Assembly (NCBI GenBank): GCA_900551435.1
Contig: URVW01000010.1
Coordinates: 1-42,042, forward strand
DNA from: an uncultured Faecalibacterium sp.
Lineage (GTDB): Bacteria; Bacillota; Clostridia; Oscillospirales; Ruminococcaceae
Length of the DNA: 42,042 bases
Direction of reading: 5' to 3'
In this document: positions 16,043-24,995 of the stretch, piece after piece
Numbering within the stretch: the first letter of the stretch is position 1
Layout of the letters: each line of letters begins with the position of its first letter
Program-made: the position numbers and the translations under genes
Notes under the pieces: generated by a model
What the model was told of the DNA's origin: nothing
The model's input: only the letters and a program-made list of their open reading frames with translations
The model's database searches: none

Positions 16043-17698
16043 ATGCCAAAGGCAGCACACAAGGTCGTTGTCATCGGACACCGCAATCCGGACACCGACT
16101 CGATCTGTTCCGCCATCGCGTATGCGGAACTGAAAAATAAGACCAGCAGCCTCGTCTGCGAGCCGCGCCGTGCGGGCAAGATGAATCAGGAAACGGAGTT
16201 CGTCCTGAAAAAGTTCGGCGTCAAGCCGCCCCGGATGTGCACCGACGTCAACCCGAAGATCCGCGATGTCGATTACCGCGAGATGCCGGGGATCTCCGGC
16301 TCCACCAGTCTGCGCAAGGCGTGGGAGATCATGCGCGATCAGCAGATCGACACCCTGCCCATCACCAGCGCCGACAACGAGCTGGAAGGCATCATCACGG
16401 TCAAGGACATCGCCACCGCGAACATGGACGTGTTCGACACCGGTGTTCTGGCCAGCAGCCAGACCAGCTACAAGAACATCCTCGAGACGTTGGGGGCCAC
16501 CATGGTCGTCGGCGACGAGAACGCCATCTGCACCACCGGCCACATCAAAATTGGCACGGCGACCCCCGAAATGCTGGAAAGCAACGTCGAAAAGGGCGAT
16601 ATCGTCATCCTGACCAACCGCTATGAGAGCCAGCTCTGCGCCATCGAGAAGGAAGCGTCCCTGCTCATCATCTGCAACGGCGCAAAGGTCGGCCACACCA
16701 TCCAGCGCATTGCCGAGGAAATGGGCGTGGCCATCATGACCGCCCCCTGTGATACCTACGCGGCGGGCAAGCTGATGAGCCAGTGCGCTCCCATTTCCTA
16801 TTATATGACCCGCAACGACATCATGAAGTTCACCCTCGTCACGCCGGTGGCCGATGTCCTGCGCGTCATGGCGAAGGTCCGCCATCGCTATTTCCCCATC
16901 CTCGACGAGGAAGGCAAATACTGCGGCATGGTCAGCCGCCGGAACGTCATCGCGCTGCGCAAGCGCCGCATCATTCTGGTGGACCACAACGAAGCGACAC
17001 AGGCCGTGGAGGGCTTCGATCAGGCTGAAATTTTGGAAATTATCGACCATCACCGCATCGGCAGTCTGGAGACGAGCGGCCCGGTCTATTTCCGCAACCA
17101 GCCGGTGGGCTGCACCGCGACCATCATCACCCAGATGTACGACGAAAACGGGGTGGAGATCCCGCCCCAGATCGCCGGTCTGCTACTGGCGGCCATCCTG
17201 TCGGATACGCTGGCCTTCCGCAGCCCCACCTGCACTCCCATCGATGAGACTGCCGCCAAGCGTCTGGCCAAGATCGCGGGCGTGGACATCAACGAGTTCG
17301 CCACCGAGATGTTCGAAGCTGGCGAAAAGCTGGACGGCAAGACCCCTGAAGAGGTCTTTTTGCAGGATTTCAAGGTGTTTATGTGCGGCGATATCCGCTT
17401 TGGCGTGGCACAGGGCAGCTACATGACCCGCAAGAACCTTCTGGCGGCGGAAGAGCTGCTCAAGCCCTACCTCGAAGAGGCCCGCAACAAGCAGAACGTC
17501 GAGGACCTGTACATGCTGCTGACCGACGTGCCCAAGGAAGAGAGCGTCGTTATCTGCACCGGCCGCTATGCCGCCGAGGTTCTGTCGGACGGCTTTGAGA
17601 CCCAGCCCGCCGAGGACGGCAGCTGGACCCTGCCCGGAGTCGTCAGCCGCAAAAAGCAGTTTATCCCCACCATGATGAGCGCTTATCAGGAGCTGTAA
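16043..17698 (+). CDS. Mn-dependent family II inorganic pyrophosphatase with CBS/DRTGG insert
   Basis: A 551-residue enzyme of the DHH superfamily. The N-terminal VIGHRNPDTDSICSAIAYA and the later EIIDHHRIG and GCTATI hold the metal-binding Asp and His residues of family II pyrophosphatases, followed by a DHHA2 domain to the C-terminus. Between the first motif and the DHH motif lie about 240 extra residues containing a CBS pair and a DRTGG-like segment. This arrangement is known in clostridial enzymes, where adenine nucleotides bind the CBS pair and inhibit or activate. It hydrolyses pyrophosphate in the cytosol. The ATG at 16043 follows GAGAGGG. It is monocistronic. Confidence 0.94.
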   Translation: MPKAAHKVVVIGHRNPDTDSICSAIAYAELKNKTSSLVCEPRRAGKMNQETEFVLKKFGVKPPRMCTDVNPKIRDVDYREMPGISGSTSLRKAWEIMRDQQIDTLPITSADNELEGIITVKDIATANMDVFDTGVLASSQTSYKNILETLGATMVVGDENAICTTGHIKIGTATPEMLESNVEKGDIVILTNRYESQLCAIEKEASLLIICNGAKVGHTIQRIAEEMGVAIMTAPCDTYAAGKLMSQCAPISYYMTRNDIMKFTLVTPVADVLRVMAKVRHRYFPILDEEGKYCGMVSRRNVIALRKRRIILVDHNEATQAVEGFDQAEILEIIDHHRIGSLETSGPVYFRNQPVGCTATIITQMYDENGVEIPPQIAGLLLAAILSDTLAFRSPTCTPIDETAAKRLAKIAGVDINEFATEMFEAGEKLDGKTPEEVFLQDFKVFMCGDIRFGVAQGSYMTRKNLLAAEELLKPYLEEARNKQNVEDLYMLLTDVPKEESVVICTGRYAAEVLSDGFETQPAEDGSWTLPGVVSRKKQFIPTMMSAYQEL

Positions 17699-17720
17699 AT
17701 CTTTCCAAAACAAACACGAA

Positions 17721-17759
17721 GCCCCCCGGAGTCCTGCATTCCGGGGGGCTGTTGTGTTT
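17721..17759. terminator. intrinsic terminator between convergent genes
   Basis: GCCCCCCGGA pairs with TCCGGGGGGC (17721-17749), with outer AAACAC/GTGTTT pairing. T-rich runs occur on both sides. Confidence 0.85.
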
Positions 17760-17768
17760 TCAGGGAGT

Positions 17769-18443
17769 TCAGCCTGCGAGTATTTTTAAGGGGGAGTTAT
17801 CCGTCCAGATGGTGTCATCCAGTAAGCGTGTGAGGATCAGCGTGCCGTTGGCCGAAACGCGGGCGGGGTCCAGCGCGTAGAAGTCGCTTTCCTTGAGGTG
17901 GGAAGGGTCGGCGACGGGGTCGATGCCCACCACACAGACCCAGTGGCCGTAGGTGCTGCTGGTCGCGATGTGCGGATAGTTGACCTGCTGCCAGCCTTTG
18001 CCGGTCAGGTGATATTCAAAGGTCGTCACGCGGTTTGCGTGTTTGGAAACGCCGCTGACGGTGGTGTTTTTCAGATGGACGATGACCGGTCTCCCGGCGG
18101 AAAGCTCTTCGTAGAGCTTGGTCAGGCATTGGGAGAGAGAACCGGACCAGCCGGTGTACCCGGCCGCAGACCAGACCGCGCCGTTGGACCACATCCCGCT
18201 GCCGGAACAAGTTTTTCCGTCTAAAATGGTGCGGGCGTAGCGCAGGGTGTACAGGCTGCATTTTCCGGCGGTCTGATTGCCGATGGAAAGGATCTGCGCC
18301 TTGTCAAAGGAAAGCACAGAGATGCCGTGGACCTCTTCGAGCTGGGCGGCGGAAGCGCGCGGCAGGGCGGCGCAGAGCAGACACAGCAGCAACAGGGCCG
18401 CCGCGGCAAAGCGAGCCGCCGCGCGGACGGAACAGTGCTGCAT
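17769..18443 (-). CDS. secreted C39-like cysteine peptidase
   Basis: A 224-residue protein with a Sec signal peptide (hydrophobic core about residues 11-28, likely cleavage after SASA). The mature part resembles the papain-like Peptidase_C39_2 fold: a candidate nucleophile Cys in QTAGKCSLYTLRYA (about residue 62), His in YGHWVCVVGID (about 166) and Asp in FYALDPA (about 191). It would act outside the cell on unknown peptides or wall-linked substrates. It is not fused to an ABC transporter, so it is not a bacteriocin-processing exporter. AGGAG lies ten bases before the ATG. A perfect palindrome is found in its upstream region. Confidence 0.75.
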   Translation of the reverse strand: MQHCSVRAAARFAAAALLLLCLLCAALPRASAAQLEEVHGISVLSFDKAQILSIGNQTAGKCSLYTLRYARTILDGKTCSGSGMWSNGAVWSAAGYTGWSGSLSQCLTKLYEELSAGRPVIVHLKNTTVSGVSKHANRVTTFEYHLTGKGWQQVNYPHIATSSTYGHWVCVVGIDPVADPSHLKESDFYALDPARVSANGTLILTRLLDDTIWTDNSPLKILAG

Positions 18444-18478
18444 GAGGAAAAGACTCCTTTTTGATCGTTCGGGAAAAG

Positions 18479-18500
18479 TTTACCACGAAATCGTGGTAAA
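18479..18500. promoter_or_regulatory. perfect 10-bp palindrome, candidate operator
   Basis: TTTACCACGA at 18479-18488 and TCGTGGTAAA at 18491-18500 are exact complements around two A. There is no U-tract, so it is not a typical terminator. It lies 36 bases upstream of the C39-like peptidase start, where a promoter should be. The rest of the AT-rich 18444-18666 interval holds one more imperfect hairpin (18580-18618, arms CAGAGA and TCTCTG) and no gene I can support. Confidence 0.4.
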
Positions 18501-18666
18501 AATGTGTAATTCTGGAACGAAATTTGGAAAAATCGGGATGATTTTGGAAAAGATTCTTTGTGAAAAATATCACGTTTGGCAGAGAATGTTCTTTTTGCAA
18601 AGAAAGAATTACTCTCTGGAAAAACTGCACGAAAATACGCAGAATTGGAGTTGACGAGTCGAAACG

Positions 18667-19383
18667 ATGAAGCAGCTCTCGATCCGGCATCTGGATGCGG
18701 AAAAGCATTACGTCGATGACTGGGCTGCTTACATCGAAAAAAAAGAGATGACCGAGGAAGAGGCGCTGGAATATCTCCGCGACGCCAACTCCCGCACCGA
18801 CCGCTATGCCCATATCGTGGATATGGACACCTTTGAGGCCCGCACGGCGGATAAGCGGGACGACGGGGAGGACACGGTCGATGTTTACCGGGAATTTTCG
18901 CTCTCGGACCAGCGGACCAGAGTGCAGTTCATCGAGAACATGCGCCGCATTTTCAGCGGCCAGTCGGGCGTTCTGGGCAAGTACCGCATTCGGGAGACGC
19001 AGACCACTGTCATCGGCGTGTGCGAGTTCGTGGAGCCGTGGTTCGGCTTTGCGGTCAGCCAGAACAGCGACGACTACGAGTATGCCTTGGAGTTCCTCCG
19101 CTTCCTCGCGCAGGAGGACCAGCTGAACACGCTGGCGTCCGTCAAGGGCGTGCCTTCAGCAATCAAGAACAGCAGCGATGCGCGGTATGAGGGCATCCAG
19201 AACGCTGAGAATGTGGCCGCCCGCTATGTCAACGACGGGACCATCCTGAACCATGTGAAGAACTACTTCAAGCAGACCGCCAGCGGCCTTGGAAACGGCG
19301 GTTACGCCACCACCGAGGATGCCGCCCGCGATTATGTCCAGCGCTGTGCCGAAGTTGCCGCGCAGATGGCAGAAGATTTTTAA
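18667..19383 (+). pseudogene. C-terminal remnant of an ABC solute-binding protein
   Basis: The 238-residue reading frame matches, from about residue 70 on, the C-terminal lobe of family 1 extracellular solute-binding proteins: EPWFGFAVSQNSDDYEYALEF, then LRFLAQEDQLNTLASVKGVP, a stretch typical of these proteins. Complete members are about 450-550 residues and start with a lipoprotein signal. Here there is no signal peptide and no N-terminal lobe. An in-frame TGA lies five codons before the ATG, and no good ribosome site precedes it (nearest GGAG is 16 bases away). The upstream DNA is AT-rich and non-coding. No permease or ATPase gene is adjacent. I read it as a truncated, probably non-functional gene; a free-standing domain protein is the alternative. 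Confidence 0.6.
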
Positions 19384-19403
19384 TGACTGATTAATAAAAA
19401 TTG

Positions 19404-19577
19404 AAAGGCTGTTGCAAAATAAACCTCTCAGTCTCGCATTCGCTCGACAGCTCTCCTATTAGGAGAGCCTCTGGCGAAGAGATTTCGCTTTCCGTTATGC
19501 CAAGGCCTCTCCTATCAGGAGAGGTGGCACGGCGGAGCCGTGACGGAGAGGTTGGGCATGTTTTGCACCAGCCCTTT
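19404..19577. repeat. MITE-like palindromic repeat element
   Basis: A 174-base non-coding unit bounded by imperfect inverted ends: AAAGGCTGTTGCAAAAT on the left and the reverse of AAAGGGCTGGTGCAAAAC on the right, with inner AACCTCTC (19432-19439) / GAGAGGTT (19546-19553). Inside are three further palindromes: 19450-19468 (GCTCTCCTA/TAGGAGAGC), 19506-19524 (CCTCTCCT/AGGAGAGG) and 19528-19542 (CACGGC/GCCGTG). The CCTCTCC-rich core is like dispersed repeats that I recall from gut Firmicutes. It sits between the solute-binding remnant and the jet operon. Confidence 0.7.
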
Positions 19578-19583
19578 CTTTTT

Positions 19584-19612
19584 GTGACAAACCGGGCCGA
19601 ATGTGGTACAAT
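19584..19612 (+). promoter_or_regulatory. probable promoter of the jet operon
   Basis: GTGACA (19584-19589), 17 bases, TACAAT (19607-19612), directly after the repeat element and 34 bases before jetA. Confidence 0.55.
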
Positions 19613-19646
19613 AGAGGTGGATTTTTGCGAAAGAAAGGATTTTTTG

Positions 19647-21077
19647 ATGCAGCTGTTTGAACTGGTCAGTCCGCGTCTGTTCCGCCCGCTGGCGGGGCCG
19701 AACCGGGCGTTTTATGCAGAGCTGCTCCTGCTGCTGTGGGAGGAGTGCCGCCACACGGCGGATTACAGCATCTCCCGCGCCGAAGCCGTCAGCCGTGCCG
19801 AGGATTATTTCGCCGCGCTGGCAAAGCCGCTGGCGCTGGACGCCGACGATGCGGGCGACGAAGCCGAGCAGCCCACCCGCGACCCGCATCTGCTGGCGCT
19901 GGGCTTTCTGCTGCGTCTGCGGCGCACCGGCTGGCTGGAAGAGCAGCCCGGAAGCTATGAGGAAGAACCGACCTTGGCCTTTGTGCCGGAGGTGACCCCG
20001 CTGCTGGAAGCGCTGGAAGAGATCTTGAATCCCCGGGTCATCACCTACACCGGCAAGCTCTACAAGGCGTGGCAGCTTCTGCGGAGCGTGGGCGAAGAAA
20101 AAAGCCCCTACGAAAACGTTCTGCGGGAGGTGGCTTCGGACCTCGAAGCGCTGAACAAATCGCTGCGGGCGCTGAATGCGTCCATCGGCCACTACATCGA
20201 CCGTCTGACCCGCAACCGCACCCCGCAGGAGGTGCTGGAACTGTTCGACCAGTACGAGGAAAAGGTCGTGGCGGCGGCATACCACCGCTTCAAGACCAGC
20301 GACAACCTGTTCAACTACCGCGCCTATCTGGAAGAGGGCTTGGACGACTGCGAAGCCAACTATCTGCCCCAGCTGGCGCTGGATTATGCGCGGGTGGAGC
20401 GCTGTGCGCCCAACGAAGCGCCCCGGGCCGTCCGTGCGCTCATCCAAAAACAGCGGGACGCGCTGGAAGAGATGAGCGACCTGATGAAACAGATCGACGC
20501 CAGCCATATCCGCTACCGCAAACGGGCCGTCCAGCGGGCACAGTTCCTGCTTTTGAGCGACCGCTCGTCGCAGGGCAGCGTGACCGCGCTGCTCCGCCGC
20601 TATGCCGAGGAGATCAAAACGCCGGACCAGCTGTTCGAGCTGGACGACGGCCCGGTGGCCGAACATCTGCATCTCTATCCGGTGCAGGTGTTCGGCGAAA
20701 AGCCGCTCTATCCGCCCGCTGCGCCCCGCAGCGAAACGCCGCTCAAGCCGGTGGAAACGGCCTCGCTGGACCCGGAACAGCTCCAGAAAGAGCAAAAGCT
20801 CCTGCTGGATTACGCCCGGATGGCTGTCACCGAAGAGAACGTGGCTCTGCTGGCCCAGCAGGCGCTCGCCGCCCGGAAGCAGGTGGCGGCGTCCACGCTG
20901 GCGGTGGAATATCCGGACGATTTTGCCCGCATCATCGGACTGCACACCTATTCGCAGTCGCCGCGGCGGGAATATGACATCGAACTGACCGGGAACTGGG
21001 TCGAACGGGGCGGCTTCCGGTTCGAAGAATTTATCCTGATGCCCCGCAAGGAGGAACTCCATGGCCGAAACGAATAA
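19647..21077 (+). CDS. jetA: Wadjet-type JetA family protein (kleisin, MksF-like)
   Basis: A 476-residue protein of the DUF5716/JetA type, the kleisin of MukBEF/MksBEF-like condensins. The N-terminal part is winged-helix-like (MQLFELVSPRLFRPLAG onward). The centre is a long helical and coiled-coil region with EDLEALNKSLRALNASIGHYIDRL-type spacing, followed by TPQEVLELFDQYEEKVV and the YHRFKTSDNLFNYR block typical of the family. JetA bridges the SMC heads of JetC with JetB. The ATG at 19647 has GAAAGGA upstream; an extension to 19401 would cross the repeat element. It overlaps jetB by 17 bases. The assignment rests on gene order plus sequence pattern. Confidence 0.85.
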   Translation: MQLFELVSPRLFRPLAGPNRAFYAELLLLLWEECRHTADYSISRAEAVSRAEDYFAALAKPLALDADDAGDEAEQPTRDPHLLALGFLLRLRRTGWLEEQPGSYEEEPTLAFVPEVTPLLEALEEILNPRVITYTGKLYKAWQLLRSVGEEKSPYENVLREVASDLEALNKSLRALNASIGHYIDRLTRNRTPQEVLELFDQYEEKVVAAAYHRFKTSDNLFNYRAYLEEGLDDCEANYLPQLALDYARVERCAPNEAPRAVRALIQKQRDALEEMSDLMKQIDASHIRYRKRAVQRAQFLLLSDRSSQGSVTALLRRYAEEIKTPDQLFELDDGPVAEHLHLYPVQVFGEKPLYPPAAPRSETPLKPVETASLDPEQLQKEQKLLLDYARMAVTEENVALLAQQALAARKQVAASTLAVEYPDDFARIIGLHTYSQSPRREYDIELTGNWVERGGFRFEEFILMPRKEELHGRNE

Positions 21078-21666
21078 AATGCTGGAAGAGACTGCAAACT
21101 ATCTGCTCAACCACTGCTTTCTGCTAGGCGGGGTCGAGGACCAGCGGTCAAAATATTTATATGTACAGGACCACCTGAACGAGGTGCGGGCCGTGTTCGC
21201 GCCGCTGGGCTATGCGGTGCTGCTCTATCCGGCCCCGCTGCAGGCGGCGGCTCTGGTCAACGAGCACGAGGGCAGTCAGGCGCGGCTCCTGAAATATGAG
21301 AGCATCCTGCTGCTGGTGCTGCGTCTGCTCTATCTGCAAAAGCGGGAGAGCCTTTCGGTCAGCGCGGATCAGGTGCTGGTCACGGTGGAAGAGGTGCAGA
21401 CCGAACTGCAGAAAATGAATCTGCCCCGGCGGCTGGACCAGCTGACGCTGGAAAAGCTTCTGCGCACCTTGCGGCGGTACAATCTGGCCCGCCCGGTGGG
21501 CCGTCTGACCGGGCTGGACAGCCGCATCGAGGTGTTCCCGACCGTCCTGCTGGCTTTGCCGGACGCCGACCTTGCCGAAGCTGCCGCCGAGAGCGACCGC
21601 ACCCGGCGGGAGCTGGCCTTGTATGAGCGCCCCGAGGGCGAGAGCGGCGCGGAGGAAGAAGAATGA
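21061..21666 (+). CDS. jetB: Wadjet-type JetB family protein (DUF4194, MksE-like)
   Basis: A 201-residue protein of the DUF4194 family, the KITE-type winged-helix subunit that binds the JetA kleisin. Recognisable features are the region LLKYESILLLVLRLLYLQKRE (about residues 77-97), TVEEVQTEL, and the closing strand SRIEVFPTVLLAL. The last 20 residues are acidic. It starts inside jetA, preceded by AAGGAGG at the end of that gene, and its stop overlaps the jetC start as ATGA. Tight coupling of the three subunits fits a stoichiometric complex. Confidence 0.88.
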   Translation: MAETNKMLEETANYLLNHCFLLGGVEDQRSKYLYVQDHLNEVRAVFAPLGYAVLLYPAPLQAAALVNEHEGSQARLLKYESILLLVLRLLYLQKRESLSVSADQVLVTVEEVQTELQKMNLPRRLDQLTLEKLLRTLRRYNLARPVGRLTGLDSRIEVFPTVLLALPDADLAEAAAESDRTRRELALYERPEGESGAEEEE

Positions 21667-24600
21667 TCGAATTAAAACGCCTGAAACTCATCAACTGGCA
21701 CAATTTTGAGAACGTCACCTTCGATTGTGCCCGTCTGACCTATATGATCGGCGTCAACGCGGTGGGCAAGACCACCATTCTGGACGCCATCCGCTACTGC
21801 CTGACCACCAACCGCAATTTCAACGCGCTGGGCAACAAAAAGAGCGGCCGCACCCTGCAGGGGTCGGTCCACGCCAAGCAGCGCGGCGAGAACGCCTACC
21901 GCCGCCCGGGCCGCACGGTGGCCTATATCGGTGCGGAGTTCTGGGACAGCGTGAAGCGGACCAACTTCGTCATCGCGGTCCGTGTCGAATCCGAAGGCCC
22001 CATGCAGGAACTGCACCCGGGTGACCAGACGTGGTACATCTCCGAGGACGGCATCACACTGGAAAAACTGCCCTTTATCGACCCGCGCACCGGTGCGCCC
22101 AGCGCAAAGGAGGACTTCAAGCCCGCTGTGGGCCGGCTCTCCTATACCCGCAGCCCCAGCGAAGCGCGGGACCGCATCTGCCGCGCACTGGGCATCGGAC
22201 GCGCAGCCAGCCCGCTGGGTAAAAAGTTCAACGAGGTGTTCCAGATGGGCACCAGCATGGACGAGATCCCGAATTTCCGGGAGTTTCTGTATCAATACAT
22301 CCTGCCCCAGCCGGAACTGGACCTCGACGCCCTGCAGGGCGACCGGGTGGAGCTGGAAAACCTCCACGCCGTTCTGGCCGAAGCGCAGACCCGCGCCGCC
22401 GCGCTGGAACAGATCGTGGAATATGGCCGCGAAGCCGCTTCCAAGGAGACGGACGCGCTGGTCAACCGGGGCGCGGCCCTGCTGGCCCGCGCCGAAGCGG
22501 ATGCCGGGGAGGATTCCGCCTGGCAGGAGCGTCTGGATGCCGGACACCGCCAGCTGGCAGAGCTGAACGCTTCTTATGAAGCCGCCAAGAATGCCGAGGC
22601 CGAGGCCCGCCGCGCCTATCTGGCGGCCCACGGGGCGGCATCGGCCAGCGGCGAGGGCCGTGCGCTGGATGCCATGACCGAAGAGCTGGCCCGCAAAAAG
22701 AGCGTCATGGACGCCGCCGCCCGGAAAGTGTCGGCGCTGGAACGCACCGCCGATACAGTCACGAATCTGCTGACGGTCCTGAACCGCAGCGGCTTTGCGG
22801 TGGAGCACTCGCTCTGGCCGGTGTCCCTGACGGCGGAACAGCTGCCCGTCCTGACCGAAGCACTGGACGGCATCGAAAAGCCGCTGGAAGAGCAGTATTT
22901 TGCCGCGCGGCAGACCGCCGCCGACCTCGCCCGCGCACAGGAAGAAAAGCGCGCCGAGCTGGACGCTGTGTCCGGCGGCAAGTGGGTCTATCCCCACGGC
23001 GACGCCGCCACCAAGGTGCGGGACGCCGTCAACGCGGAACTCAAGAGCCGGGGAATGCAGCCGGATGCTAAAATTTTCTGCGAACTGCTGAATGTTGCCG
23101 ACGAGAGCTGGCAGGACTGCGTGGAAGCCTGTCTGGGTGACCGCCGGTTCGATATCCTCGTTCCGCCGAACCACTACGCTGCCGCCAAGAGCGCGTTCGT
23201 GGCGCTGGGCGAGCGGGTCGGCCCCATCAGCCTGTTGGACACTCCGGGCATCCGGAGCGCCAACCGCCGCGCCGATACGCCCCCGGCCGACAGCCTTGCC
23301 GCGCAGGTCGAAAGCGAAAATCCGCTGGCCGCACAGTATGCGGACACCATCCTGCGCCGCATCGTCTGCTGTGACACCCCCGATACGCTGGAAAACTTCC
23401 CGGACAGCGCCACCCGCGACCTGCTGCGGCATCACCCGTTCCGGCTGGAACGTCTCCGCAAGCCCCAGCGCTATATCGGCTTGGACGCCCGCCGCGCCCG
23501 CGCCGGTGCGTTGGAAGAGGAGCTGTCGGCCCTTGGGGACCGCCGCCGCGAAGCCGCACAGACCGAAAAGAGCTTGAAAACGGCTTATGACCTGTATCAG
23601 AATGTTCTGCGCGGCCGCGCATTGGAAGCGCTGGCGGGCCTGTGGGAGAGCCGGGACGCGCTGACTGCCGCGAAAGCGGAGTGGGAAGCGCAAAACCAGA
23701 AACTGGCCGACTACCGCGAAAATCCGCTGTTACAAGAACTTTATCAAGAGGAAGAGAGCCGCGAAGCCGAATGGGAAGCCGCCCGCAAAGCCGTGGAGCA
23801 GGTAGGCGGAGATATCCGCGTCTGCGAAAAGCAGCTGGCTTCCTGCGAAGCCGAGCAGAACAAGGCTGTGGCGGCCGCCCAGCAGAGCGCGTCTGCCGCA
23901 GAGACATTCTTCGGGAAATATCCGCTGCTTGAGCCGCTGGCCCGGGAGCGCAAGAAGGGCCTGATGACCGACGGCCGGTCTGCCCGCGCGGCGGCGCAGT
24001 CCGCCGAAAAGGCACAGGCCAAGCTGGACGACATCCTGCAAGCCTACCTGACCACCACCCTCGAACCCGCCCAGAAGGACTACAACGAGCGCTATGTCTG
24101 CGATTATCCGCTGGGCCTTGCGGGCGTGGAGCAGTACCGCGCCCAGCACGAAAGTCTGGTCCGCATCGATCTGGAACGCTATGCGGCCCGGTTGGAACAG
24201 GCCCAGCGCGACTGCAAGGACCGCTTCCGGAAGGATATCCTGTTCCGGATGAAGGACGATATCTTCAATGCCCGCCGCCAGTTCCGTGAGCTGAACAAGG
24301 TGATGGAACAGCTGACCTACGGCGAGGAAGTCTACCGCTTTGAGCTGGAACCCAGCCGCGACCCCCAGCTGGCCGCATTCTATCAGGTCATCGTGGACAA
24401 GGGCAACCAGCAGATGACCGACGGCGATTCGCTGGATAACCTTGCGGCCACCGCCGACCCGGTGTATGAGCGTCAGGTGGACGAGCTGATGGAAAAGATC
24501 ATGGCGGATGTGGATGAGAACACCCGCGCCCGTCAGGAAGGCCGCCGCCCGGAAAACGTCACTCTGTCCGATTATGTGGATTACCGCACCTATTTGGACT

Positions 24601-24992
24601 ACGATATCAAGGTCACGAACACCGTCTCCGGCCAACAGGCGTATCTGTCCTGCGTCAGCCGCGATTCCTCCGGCGGCGAGAATCAGGCCCCGTTCTATGT
24701 GGCCATCTGCGCATCGCTGCTGCAAATTTATCAGAAGAGCGAGAACAGCATCCGGCTGGTCCTGCTGGATGAGGCGTTCAGCAAGATGACCAGCGACCGC
24801 ATCCGCCCCATGATGGAGCTGTTCCGCCGTCTGCAATTACAGGTCCTGCTCATCTCGACCGTTGAGAAGAGCACGGCCATCCAGCCCTACTGCGACATCA
24901 CTTATTCCATCGTGCGCCATGGCGACGCCAACGCCATCGCGCCGTTTTACCGGCTGACGGCCCCGGAGGGCGCGCCGGAGAAGGAGAACTGA
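21663..24992 (+). CDS. jetC: Wadjet-type JetC, SMC-like ATPase (MksB-like)
   Basis: A 1109-residue SMC-like ATPase. Walker A is GVNAVGKT at residues 30-37. The C-terminal head has the ABC signature SSGGENQ starting near residue 1002 and Walker B LVLLDEAF near 1031-1038, followed by a switch region LLISTVEK. Long Ala/Glu/Arg-rich coiled coils fill about 230-460 and 610-860, around a hinge-like globular middle. In Wadjet systems JetABC extrudes DNA loops and JetD cleaves small circular plasmids; MksBEF without a nuclease acts in chromosome organisation. No JetD-like gene follows here. The ATG overlaps the jetB stop. Confidence 0.93.
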   Translation: MIELKRLKLINWHNFENVTFDCARLTYMIGVNAVGKTTILDAIRYCLTTNRNFNALGNKKSGRTLQGSVHAKQRGENAYRRPGRTVAYIGAEFWDSVKRTNFVIAVRVESEGPMQELHPGDQTWYISEDGITLEKLPFIDPRTGAPSAKEDFKPAVGRLSYTRSPSEARDRICRALGIGRAASPLGKKFNEVFQMGTSMDEIPNFREFLYQYILPQPELDLDALQGDRVELENLHAVLAEAQTRAAALEQIVEYGREAASKETDALVNRGAALLARAEADAGEDSAWQERLDAGHRQLAELNASYEAAKNAEAEARRAYLAAHGAASASGEGRALDAMTEELARKKSVMDAAARKVSALERTADTVTNLLTVLNRSGFAVEHSLWPVSLTAEQLPVLTEALDGIEKPLEEQYFAARQTAADLARAQEEKRAELDAVSGGKWVYPHGDAATKVRDAVNAELKSRGMQPDAKIFCELLNVADESWQDCVEACLGDRRFDILVPPNHYAAAKSAFVALGERVGPISLLDTPGIRSANRRADTPPADSLAAQVESENPLAAQYADTILRRIVCCDTPDTLENFPDSATRDLLRHHPFRLERLRKPQRYIGLDARRARAGALEEELSALGDRRREAAQTEKSLKTAYDLYQNVLRGRALEALAGLWESRDALTAAKAEWEAQNQKLADYRENPLLQELYQEEESREAEWEAARKAVEQVGGDIRVCEKQLASCEAEQNKAVAAAQQSASAAETFFGKYPLLEPLARERKKGLMTDGRSARAAAQSAEKAQAKLDDILQAYLTTTLEPAQKDYNERYVCDYPLGLAGVEQYRAQHESLVRIDLERYAARLEQAQRDCKDRFRKDILFRMKDDIFNARRQFRELNKVMEQLTYGEEVYRFELEPSRDPQLAAFYQVIVDKGNQQMTDGDSLDNLAATADPVYERQVDELMEKIMADVDENTRARQEGRRPENVTLSDYVDYRTYLDYDIKVTNTVSGQQAYLSCVSRDSSGGENQAPFYVAICASLLQIYQKSENSIRLVLLDEAFSKMTSDRIRPMMELFRRLQLQVLLISTVEKSTAIQPYCDITYSIVRHGDANAIAPFYRLTAPEGAPEKEN

Positions 24993-24995
24993 CCC

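Noticed and set aside
19450..19542. Palindromes considered as a short CRISPR array
   Set aside because: The repeats are different palindromes with no regular spacers; a MITE-like element explains them better.
21672..24836. Long minus-strand frames opposite jetC
   Set aside because: No ribosome sites or domains; the plus-strand ATPase motifs are decisive.
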